Shown here: in pieces, positions 57,781-64,000 of the stretch
How positions within the stretch are numbered: position 1 is the first letter of the stretch
How the letters are laid out: every line of letters begins with the position of its first letter
DNA from: CAJCJE01 sp036494465
GTDB lineage: Bacteria; Actinomycetota; Actinomycetes; Mycobacteriales; Pseudonocardiaceae
DNA length: 64,000 nt
Reading direction: 5' to 3'
NCBI GenBank assembly: GCA_036494465.1
Contig: DASXOJ010000115.1
Coordinates: 26,181-90,180 of the forward strand
Notes under the pieces: generated by a model
Database searches by the model: none
Seen by the model: the letters and a program-made list of their open reading frames with translations, nothing else
What the model was told of the DNA's origin: nothing
Made by a program: the position numbers and the translations under genes

Positions 57781-59203
57781 GGGTTCGCCTCCACCAGGCG
57801 CGAAACGATTCGGCGGGTGGCGCGGGCAGATCGCGCGACGCCGTCCACTTGGAACCCGGCCAGGGTAGCGACGAGATCCGGCCACTGCGCGCCAGCAACC
57901 GGGACAGCGAACCGGCCCGCTGCGCGGCCTCGTAGCGTTTCGGGTCACGCATCACCCAGGCCAGCGACGCCATCGCCAACGCCTCGGGCGTCCGTTTTCC
58001 CTTGGCCTTCACGACTTCCGCGCGCAGGTGGGTGAGCACGTCCGGAATGTTGATGCGCACCGGGCACACCTCGTAACACGCCCCGCACAGCGACGACGCG
58101 TACGGCAACGACGCGACCTGCGGATCGTGCAGATCGGACAGTTGCGGCGTGATGATCGCACCGATCGGCCCCGGATACACCGAGCCATAAGCGGCTCCGC
58201 CGGTGTGCTCGTACACCGGGCACACGTTCAGGCACGCGGAGCACCGGATGCAGCGCAGCGCCTGCCGCCCAACGGAATCCGCGAGCGTCTTCGTCCGGCC
58301 GTTGTCCAGCAGGATCAGGTGGAACCGCTGCGGACCGTCGCCCGGCGTGACCCCACTCCAGATCGACGTGTACGGGTTCATCCGCTCCGCCGTCGACGAG
58401 CGGGGGAGCAGTTGCAGGAAGACTTCGAGATCCTGGAACGCCGGCAGCACCTTTTCGATGCCCATCACGGTGATCAGCGTCTGCGGCAGCGTCACGCACA
58501 TCCGCCCGTTGCCCTCGGACTCGACCACCACGATCGACCCGGTCTCGGCAATCCCGAAGTTCGCGCCCGAGATCGCCACCTTGGCGGAGAGGAACTTGCG
58601 GCGCAGGTGCAGTCGGGCCGCCTCGGCGAGCTCGCGCGGCTCGTCGGAGAGATCCTTGGGCACGTCCGGCATCTCGCGGCGGAAGATCTCCCGGATCTCC
58701 GCGCGGTTGCGGTGGATCGCGGGCACCAGGATGTGACTCGGCCTGTCGTGTCCCAATTGGACGATCAACTCGGCGAGGTCGGTCTCGATCGCGTTGACGC
58801 CGCCTTCGGCGAGCGCCTCGTTCAAGCCGATCTCGGCGGTCGCCATCGACTTGACCTTGACGACCTCGTCGGTGCCCGCCTCTTTGGCCAGCCGCAGCAC
58901 GATCGCGTTGGCCTCGGCCGCGTCCCGCGCCCAGTGCACGACGCCACCGCGTTCGGTGACCGCCTTTTCGAGTTGCTCCAGGTGCTTGTCGAGGTTGGTC
59001 AGCACGTCGTTCTTGATGGCCTCACCGGCCAGCCGCAACTGCTGCCAGTCGTCGAGTTCCGCGACCACGCTCGCCCGCTTCGCGCGGATCGTGCCGGTCG
59101 CCTTGCGCAGGTTCGCGCGCAACTGCCCGTCCGCCAGCGCGGCGCGGGCGGCGTTCGGGAAGGTCGGGGTACCCAGCCAGGTCACCGGGTTGCGGGTTGC
59201 CAA
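57773..59203 (-). CDS. lutB: Lactate utilisation iron-sulfur protein B
   Basis: A 476-aa LUD plus double [4Fe-4S] ferredoxin-domain protein. LUD part: VKVKSMATAEIGLNEAL and VAISGANFGIAETGSIVVVE. Cluster ligands: CIRCSACLNVCPVYEH and CGACYEVCPVRINIPD. A C-terminal extension with the R-A-W-W-R-R motif ends the protein. TTG 59203 is chosen because GGAGGAG lies just upstream and the protein then starts A-T-R-N-P-V-T-W-L-G-T-P. It overlaps lutA by 22 nt. Confidence 0.92.
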   Translation of the reverse strand: MATRNPVTWLGTPTFPNAARAALADGQLRANLRKATGTIRAKRASVVAELDDWQQLRLAGEAIKNDVLTNLDKHLEQLEKAVTERGGVVHWARDAAEANAIVLRLAKEAGTDEVVKVKSMATAEIGLNEALAEGGVNAIETDLAELIVQLGHDRPSHILVPAIHRNRAEIREIFRREMPDVPKDLSDEPRELAEAARLHLRRKFLSAKVAISGANFGIAETGSIVVVESEGNGRMCVTLPQTLITVMGIEKVLPAFQDLEVFLQLLPRSSTAERMNPYTSIWSGVTPGDGPQRFHLILLDNGRTKTLADSVGRQALRCIRCSACLNVCPVYEHTGGAAYGSVYPGPIGAIITPQLSDLHDPQVASLPYASSLCGACYEVCPVRINIPDVLTHLRAEVVKAKGKRTPEALAMASLAWVMRDPKRYEAAQRAGSLSRLLARSGRISSLPWPGSKWTASRDLPAPPAESFRAWWRRTHD

Positions 59204-59904
59204 GGCTCCTCCTCCGTGCTGGCCAGGATGTCCGCGAGGTGGACAGGGTGCACGCCCGCCTTCATCCGGGACAGGCCGCCGCCGATGTGCATCAGGCACG
59301 AGTTGTCCCCGGCGGTCAGCACGTCCGCGCCGGTGTTGGCGACCGCGCGCATCTTGTCGCCGAGCATCGCGGTCGAGGTGTCCGCGTTCTTCACCGCGAA
59401 CGTGCCGCCGAACCCGCAACACGACCGCGCTTCCGGCAGTTCGAGCAGAGTCAGCCCGCGCACCGCGCCCAGTAGCTTGGTCGGCCGCTCACCGACCCCG
59501 AGCACGCGCAGCGAATGGCAGGTCGGGTGGTAGGTGACCCGGTGCGGGAAGTACGCGCCGACATCCTCTGTGCCGAGCACGTCCACGATGAACTCGGACA
59601 GCTCGTAGGTCGGCGGCGGGTCCGCTGTGGTTGGCAGGTTCGGGTAGACGTCGCGGACCATCGCCGCGCACGAACCGGACGGGACGACAACCGCGTCGAA
59701 CCCGGCAAACACCCGACCATAATTGGTCGCGAGCCCGGCAGCCTCATCCGCGTAGCCGGTGTTGAAATGCATCTGCCCACAACAGGTCTGCGCCATCGGA
59801 AACTCGACGGAGCAGCCCAAACGCTCCAGCAAGCGCACGACCGAGCGTCCGGTCGATGGGAAGAACGTGTCCGTCAGACACGTCGCGAACAGGGCCACCC
59901 GCAC
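59182..59904 (-). CDS. lutA: Lactate utilisation protein A (CCG-domain Fe-S protein)
   Basis: A 240-aa protein with two CCG cysteine-rich domains (MAQTCCGQMHFNTGY and ARSCCGFGGTFAVKN) that bind an iron-sulfur cluster, as in GlcF/HdrB proteins. It starts M-R-V-A-L-F-A-T-C-L-T-D. GTG 59904 has GGAGGT upstream and lies 4 nt after the LacI stop, so regulator and lut genes are one transcription unit. Confidence 0.92.
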   Translation of the reverse strand: MRVALFATCLTDTFFPSTGRSVVRLLERLGCSVEFPMAQTCCGQMHFNTGYADEAAGLATNYGRVFAGFDAVVVPSGSCAAMVRDVYPNLPTTADPPPTYELSEFIVDVLGTEDVGAYFPHRVTYHPTCHSLRVLGVGERPTKLLGAVRGLTLLELPEARSCCGFGGTFAVKNADTSTAMLGDKMRAVANTGADVLTAGDNSCLMHIGGGLSRMKAGVHPVHLADILASTEEEPWQPATR

Positions 59905-59908
59905 CTGG

Positions 59909-60985
59909 CTACCTCCCTGATGAACGCTTAGTCGTCCGATGTCTCACCTTAGACCGCTGGAAATCGCTGGAGGAGCGCACCACGAGTTCCGGGGTGAACA
60001 CCACATGCCGGTGTTCGTGATGCCCAGGTTTGTCGGCACCGTGCTCCTGCGCCTCCGCGATGACCAGTTCGGCCGCCGTGTGCCCGATCAACCAGCGCGG
60101 CTGGCGCACCGAACTGAGCGGCACGGCAGCGGCGGCCGCGAAGTCGATGTCGTCGTAGCCGACGATCGCCACGTCATCCGGCACCCGCACGCCGGCGCGC
60201 ACCATCGACTGCAACACGCCCAGCGCCAGCAGGTCGTTCGCGCAGAACACCGCGGTCGGCCTCGGCGTGCGCGCCAGGATCTCCTCGCCCGCCGCCAGTC
60301 CGGCCGCCACCGTGAACGCGGGCACCTCCACCACGCCGAGCTCGTCGGCTGGCCGGTCCGCGTCGGTCATCGCGCTGATGGCGCCCGCGTAACGCTCGCG
60401 AGCCTGGTAGAGGCGGTTGACGTTCCCGTTGACCATCACGATGTTCCGGTGGCCCATGACCAGCAGGTGTTCGACCGCGAGCCTGCCGCCGGTGTGGTCG
60501 TCGACCGACACCGAACAGGCGTCGGCGAGTTGCGCCGGATGGTCCAGCAGCACGACCGAGACGCCGCGCTCGCGCAGTTTGTGCACCGGCTCCAGGCTCG
60601 GATCGGCGGGCGTGATCAACACGCTGTGCACCCGCTGCTCGGCCAGCAGCTCCAGGTGCCGCGCCTCCTTCTGGACGGACTCGTCGGTGTTGCACAGGAT
60701 CACCGCGTGCCCGGCCTCGGTCGCGGCCTCCTCGGCGCCGCGCGCGACGTCGGTGAAGAACGGGTTGGACACGTCCAGCACGACCAGTCCGATCGCCCGC
60801 GCCGTCCCGGAGCGCAGCTGCCGAGCGGACTCGTTGCGCACGAACCCGAGCTCGCCGATGGCAGCCAGCACCCGCTCGCGGGTCGCGGTGGCGACCACGT
60901 CCGGCCGGTTGAGCACGTTGGACACCGTGCCGACGGACACCCCGGCGAGCGTGGCGACCTCACGAATGCTCACCGCAGCCGACAA
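59909..60985 (-). CDS. LacI-family regulator heading the lut operon
   Basis: A 358-aa LacI regulator. HTH IREVATLAGVSVGTVSNVLN (about 7-26), then the sensor domain (GLVVLDVSNPFFTDVARGAE, SVLITPAD, VGYDDIDFAAAA). The C-terminus has a His/Arg-rich extension. AGGAGG precedes the TTG start by 9 nt; a GTG six codons inside is an alternative. It is co-transcribed with lutABC. Lut operons are usually controlled by GntR-type LutR, so a LacI protein here is atypical. A candidate operator lies 19 nt upstream. Confidence 0.88.
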   Translation of the reverse strand: MSAAVSIREVATLAGVSVGTVSNVLNRPDVVATATRERVLAAIGELGFVRNESARQLRSGTARAIGLVVLDVSNPFFTDVARGAEEAATEAGHAVILCNTDESVQKEARHLELLAEQRVHSVLITPADPSLEPVHKLRERGVSVVLLDHPAQLADACSVSVDDHTGGRLAVEHLLVMGHRNIVMVNGNVNRLYQARERYAGAISAMTDADRPADELGVVEVPAFTVAAGLAAGEEILARTPRPTAVFCANDLLALGVLQSMVRAGVRVPDDVAIVGYDDIDFAAAAAVPLSSVRQPRWLIGHTAAELVIAEAQEHGADKPGHHEHRHVVFTPELVVRSSSDFQRSKVRHRTTKRSSGR

Positions 60986-61003
60986 AACGGTGCCTCCTCG
61001 CGC

Positions 61004-61015
61004 TGAAACGTGTCA
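61004..61015 (-). promoter_or_regulatory. Candidate LacI operator upstream of the lut operon
   Basis: TGAAACGTGTCA differs at one base pair from the symmetric LacI-type consensus TGAAACGTTTCA. It sits 19-30 nt upstream of the LacI start, which fits autoregulation of the whole operon. Confidence 0.45.
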
Positions 61016-61132
61016 CACAACTCTAGAGCACCGGGCCCGCCGAACAGTGGAAGTGATCTCACCGGAACGGCGTGAAAACCGCGTGAACCTGGCTAGGCTT
61101 CGCCGGTCACCGACAGAAAGGGACCCAACGCC

Positions 61133-61828
61133 ATGCGTCAGCGCCGGATCTTCGCCATCGCCGCGGCCGCCATCACCCTCGGTCTCGTGTTCGCCGTGCC
61201 GGCGGGCGCCGCCAACAACACCGTCGGACTCGGCAGCACCCAGCACACCCAGACCGCAGCGGCCACCTCGGGCTGCGTGTACAGCCCGATCAAGCCCGCC
61301 GACAGCTACAAGGGGATTCCCCCGTTCAACGCCAAGTCGGCGGCCAAGCCGTTCCTGGTGAAGCTCTACACCACCCAGGGCGTGATCACCTTCCGGGCGT
61401 TAACCGACCAGGCACCCTGCACCACCAACTCCTTCAAGTTCCTGGCCCAGCACTTCTACTACGACCAGACGCACTGCCACCGGCTCACCACCCAGGGCAT
61501 CTACGTGCTCCAGTGCGGCGACCCGACCGGCACCGGCAGCGGCGGGCCCGGCTACCAGTTCGAGGACGAGAACCTGGCCGGTGCCACCTACCCGGCAGGC
61601 ACCGTGGCGATGGCGAACGCGGGCCCCAACACCAACGGTTCCCAGTTCTTCTTCACCTGGGCGGACACCAAGCTCTCGCCCGCCTACACCCCGTTCGGTG
61701 TGGTCGTCGGCGGCATGGACGTGCTGAAGAAGATCGCGGCCGCTGGTGAGGACGACCAGAACGGCACCGGCGACGGCTACCCGGCCCGCTACACCCAGTT
61801 CCTGCACGTGCAGGTCATCCCGCAGTGA
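61133..61828 (+). CDS. Secreted cyclophilin-type peptidyl-prolyl isomerase
   Basis: A 231-aa protein with a signal peptide ending P-A-G-A-A. The cyclophilin domain (about 75-231) has CHRLTTQGIYVLQCGDPTGT, G-S-G-G-P-G-Y-Q-F-E-D-E and ANAGPNTNGSQFFFTWADT, with the catalytic Arg conserved in H-R-L. Two extra Cys pairs suggest a disulfide outside the cell. It would help fold exported proteins. The ATG follows GAAAGGGA. Transcribed alone. Confidence 0.93.
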   Translation: MRQRRIFAIAAAAITLGLVFAVPAGAANNTVGLGSTQHTQTAAATSGCVYSPIKPADSYKGIPPFNAKSAAKPFLVKLYTTQGVITFRALTDQAPCTTNSFKFLAQHFYYDQTHCHRLTTQGIYVLQCGDPTGTGSGGPGYQFEDENLAGATYPAGTVAMANAGPNTNGSQFFFTWADTKLSPAYTPFGVVVGGMDVLKKIAAAGEDDQNGTGDGYPARYTQFLHVQVIPQ

Positions 61829-61835
61829 TCCACCG

Positions 61836-61865
61836 CTCCGGGGCGGCTGGTGCGCCGCCCCGGAG
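61836..61865. terminator. Perfect 12-bp hairpin between convergent genes
   Basis: CTCCGGGGCGGC (61836-61847) and GCCGCCCCGGAG (61854-61865) around TGGTGC, between the cyclophilin gene and the EEP gene. Confidence 0.8.
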
Positions 61866-61870
61866 TCGGC

Positions 61871-62698
61871 TCAGGGCAGGATCAGGTCGGCGACCTCGGG
61901 CCGGTGATCCGAGGCGAGCGTGTCGATGATCGAGTCGTCGCGCACCCGCACCCCGTTGGACACGGTCACGTAGTCGTTCACGTCGGTCGGCCGGTCCGAC
62001 GGCCATGATGGCGGATCGGTCTTGCCGAGCAGCGCCCACGCATCCCGCTCCCTGGCCAGCAGCGGTGCGAGTTCCTGCGCGGCCGGACCCGCGTTGAAAT
62101 CGCCCATCAGGATGGTCGGCACGGGATCCTCGGTCAGATATCCGAGCATGTCGCTGACCTGGCTCGCGCGCACCGAAGCCTGGCCCGCGTCGAGATGACT
62201 TGCGTAGAGGTGCACCAGCGTGCCGCGCACCCGGATCGCGATCTCCGGAAACCCGGGCGCGTACGCCGGAGCCGGGTCGGCCGCCACGGTGGACAGCCGG
62301 GTGATCTGGTGGTTCTGCCCGGCCACGATCGGATACCGGGACAGGAAAGCCAGGCCGTACTCGCGGTCCGGCGCGCCGCTCGTGGCAGGCGGCAGGTCGT
62401 AGATCTGGGCGAAGTAGCCGGACATGTGCAGTTTCGCGGCGAGCACCTGGCTCTCGGCGAGGTCGTCGCTGCGGTCACCCCAGTTCTGGTCGACCTCCTC
62501 CAGACCCACCACGTCCGGATGCGCTGCCGCGATGGCCTGCGTGGTCCGGTCGATGTCGAACGCGCCGTCCATCCCGGCGCCGTGCTGAATGTTGTAGGTC
62601 ATCACCCGAATCGTCGCCGGATCCTGCGCGACCGCGGGCGCGGCGCCCAGCGACGCAAGTCCCGCGATCAGTCCGACGAGGAGAATCCTTCGCATCAT
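61871..62698 (-). CDS. Secreted endonuclease/exonuclease/phosphatase (EEP) family protein
   Basis: A 275-aa exported protein. The signal peptide RRILLVGLIAGLASLGAAPA is cut near A-V-A-Q-D. EEP motifs: VMTYNIQHG, VGLEEVDQ (metal Glu), H-L-Y-A-S-H-L-D, ILMGDFNAGP and S-D-H-R-P-E at the end. Such proteins cleave phosphodiesters of nucleic acids or lipids; the substrate is unknown. ATG 62698 follows GGGAG; the next codon is also ATG. Confidence 0.88.
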   Translation of the reverse strand: MMRRILLVGLIAGLASLGAAPAVAQDPATIRVMTYNIQHGAGMDGAFDIDRTTQAIAAAHPDVVGLEEVDQNWGDRSDDLAESQVLAAKLHMSGYFAQIYDLPPATSGAPDREYGLAFLSRYPIVAGQNHQITRLSTVAADPAPAYAPGFPEIAIRVRGTLVHLYASHLDAGQASVRASQVSDMLGYLTEDPVPTILMGDFNAGPAAQELAPLLARERDAWALLGKTDPPSWPSDRPTDVNDYVTVSNGVRVRDDSIIDTLASDHRPEVADLILP

Positions 62699-62736
62699 GT
62701 CTCCCGCAGTGTGGGGGAAATTCACCACTTGGCGAC

Positions 62737-63300
62737 ATGATTATCGGGGTACCGAGTATTTCGATGGCGGCAGGCAACCCTGGGGTGATACCCCTGCTTG
62801 TCGTGGACAGTCTGGTGACCGCGCGGCTCCTGCTTCATCCGATGACGATCGGCGACGCCAAGCAAGTGCTGGCAGGGGAACGGGGCGACGCATGGGCGCC
62901 CGGATACCCGACCGAGGGCGACCTGTTCGCGGCCAGGCGTTTCCTGGAGACCTGCGGGAACATCGGTGATCCGCAGCCGTTCGGCAACTATGAGATCCGG
63001 CGCCGCGAGGACGACCACGCCATCGGCGGTATCGGCTTCCACGGGGCTCCGGACGAGAACGGCCGAGTCACGATCGGATACGGCCTCGTCCCGTCCGCGC
63101 GCGGCAACGGCTACGCCTCCGAAGCCCTCCGCGCGTTGCTGGACTTCGCGCGGGCGCGCGGCATCACCCGCGTCGACGGCGACACCACCCATGACAACGT
63201 CGCGTCCCAGCGCGTCATGACCGCGGCAGGCATGCGGCTGATCGACAAAGACGAGAAGCTGACGTTCTACAAGATCGACTGGTCCGGCTCGGTGCGCTGA
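62737..63300 (+). CDS. GNAT family N-acetyltransferase (RimJ-like)
   Basis: A GNAT protein of up to 187 aa. It has the RimJ/RimL-type opening SLVTARLLLHPMTIGDA, acetyl-CoA loop S-A-R-G-N-G-Y-A-S-E-A-L, and the final H-D-N-V-A-S-Q-R-V-M-T-A-A-G-M segment. The start is uncertain: homology begins near residue 24, so GTG at 62785 or 62803 could be real starts. The target is unknown. Divergent from the EEP gene. Confidence 0.82.
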   Translation: MIIGVPSISMAAGNPGVIPLLVVDSLVTARLLLHPMTIGDAKQVLAGERGDAWAPGYPTEGDLFAARRFLETCGNIGDPQPFGNYEIRRREDDHAIGGIGFHGAPDENGRVTIGYGLVPSARGNGYASEALRALLDFARARGITRVDGDTTHDNVASQRVMTAAGMRLIDKDEKLTFYKIDWSGSVR

Positions 63301-63511
63301 ACCAAGCGTTCACCGCCAAGGCGGAGTACACGGCTGCGCGGCTGCTCGCCACGGCGGGGTCTGGACCGAAATCGGGCCGGTGGACGCGTCGGCGGCGGGA
63401 ATCCGTGGTTCGTGCTGCGGTGGCTTCGTCATCGGGAGTCACGGGCGGATACCCCGCGTTCAGGATGGGGAGGAATCCCGAATTGTCAGGGCTCATGGTT
63501 AGCCTCCGGTT
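63301..63511 (+). other. Region upstream of tnpB with IS200/IS605-like hairpin
   Basis: No gene is supported here. At 63451-63480 the sequence ACCCCGCGTTCAGGATGGGG followed by AGGAATCCCG resembles the hairpin and GGGGAGGAATCCCG box typical of ends (and guide RNA scaffolds) of TnpB elements in actinomycetes. It lies 30 nt upstream of the tnpB start. It may be the end of this element or of a neighbour. Confidence 0.4.
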
Positions 63512-64000
63512 GTGAGGTTTCGGCTGTATCCGACCCAAGAGCAGGAAGTGCTGCTCGCGGAGCATTGCGCGCACGCCCGGTTCGTGTGGAACCTGGCGGT
63601 GGAACAACTCGGATACCGGCATCATCGACAGGCTCTGCCGAACTATGTGACACAGAGTCGACAGTTGACCGAGGCGCGCGCCAGCTACGAGTGGTTGCGG
63701 GCCGGTTCGCAGACGGTGCAGCAGCAGGCGTTGCGGGATTTCGCCCAGGCGATGGCGAACTGGCGGGCCGGTAGCCATCAGCGGCCGACCTGGCGCAAAC
63801 GGGGACGGCACCAGGGTTTCCGGGTCGTCGGCCCGCAGGCGCTGCGCGTGGAGCAGATCAACCGGCGCTGGTCGCGGGTCGCGGTGCCGAAGGTCGGCTG
63901 GGTGCGGTTGCGGCGCAGCCGGGACCTGGCCGAGTGGAAGTCCTACCGGGTGACGCTGGATCCCTCGGGACGTTGGCATATCGCCTTCGCGGTGATCCCC
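63512..64000 (+). mobile_element. tnpB: TnpB-type RNA-guided nuclease / IS200-IS605 accessory gene (3' partial)
   Basis: The frame starts with GTG at 63512 and is open at the right edge (163 codons). The N-terminus VRFRLYPTQEQEVLLAEHCA, then H-A-R-F-V-W-N-L-A-V-E-Q-L, and the motif P-T-W-R-K-R-G are those of TnpB/OrfB proteins. The RuvC residues would lie beyond the window, so intactness cannot be judged. No tnpA is visible upstream, so this may be an IS1341-type element lacking its own transposase. Confidence 0.88.

Noticed and set aside
61801..61814. Perfect 14-bp palindrome CCTGCACGTGCAGG as an operator
   Set aside because: It lies in the last codons of the cyclophilin gene, where FLHVQV coding explains it; no promoter nearby.
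1..64000. CRISPR arrays, tRNA or rRNA genes
   Set aside because: No regularly spaced repeats, cloverleaf with CCA-proximal conserved bases, or rRNA-like stretches were seen.

Overview
The window is chromosomal DNA from a high-GC actinomycete. GTG and TTG starts are frequent, and there is an S-(hydroxymethyl)mycothiol dehydrogenase (mycothiol is made only by Actinobacteria), a bacterial Ku protein, many secreted glycoside hydrolases and many one-component regulators. The gene style suggests Pseudonocardiales (Amycolatopsis-like), but genus cannot be fixed from sequence alone. I saw no rRNA, tRNA, CRISPR array or prophage. The only mobile gene is a TnpB-type gene cut by the right edge.

Layout. 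1-6440: tail of a secreted GH3 beta-glucosidase with a ricin-type lectin, a DUF899 protein, an acetyltransferase, a secreted GH27 enzyme, a methyltransferase and a DeoR regulator. 6497-10143: a frameshifted remnant, an orphan eCIS-core (DUF4157) protein, a membrane protein, and a divergent TetR/SDR pair. 10149-14297: an SIS sugar isomerase divergent from a sugar ABC importer. A 20-bp direct-repeat motif is shared by the GH27, DeoR and SIS/ABC promoters, and the GH27 carries the Ser/Ala pocket signature of alpha-N-acetylgalactosaminidases, so these dispersed genes look like one amino-sugar regulon. 14347-19624: an esterase, mycothiol-dependent formaldehyde dehydrogenase, and a MerR / VIT-VWA pair. 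19625-25569: a redox cluster (SagB-type dehydrogenase, flavoprotein monooxygenase, FMN alpha-hydroxyacid oxidase, membrane-anchored P450) ending in an antiporter pseudogene. 25623-27637: a two-component system. 27648-31310: a zone of gene decay around a GH5 cellulase/mannanase. 31311-35055: an SDR, a Tat-exported phosphatase with a candidate PHO box, a HAD protein and a lipoprotein.

35418-43581 is the most unusual part: an HTH-STAND NTPase, a SEFIR-NPCBM protein split by a frameshift, a membrane protein with a degenerate kinase domain plus PASTA and NPCBM domains, an unrecognised 334-aa protein, and an HTH-NB-ARC-TPR regulator flanked by a 15-codon ORF and a 51-aa single-span protein. Inverted repeats sharing a 10-mer lie on both sides of the regulator. 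It resembles a signalling or conflict (NLR-like) island.

43656-53577: Ku, then an alpha-galactoside utilisation locus (ROK regulator, ABC importer, cytoplasmic GH36 alpha-galactosidase, divergent secreted GH27). 53639-64000: a LacI regulator, a fused pair of pseudogene fragments, an LLM flavoprotein, a LacI-lutABC lactate operon with a methyltransferase-like membrane protein, a secreted cyclophilin, a secreted EEP nuclease/phosphatase-like protein, an acetyltransferase and a partial tnpB.

At least seven genes have a good -10 hexamer ending 6-8 nt before the start codon and no Shine-Dalgarno sequence, so they are probably transcribed as leaderless mRNAs; three of them encode regulators.
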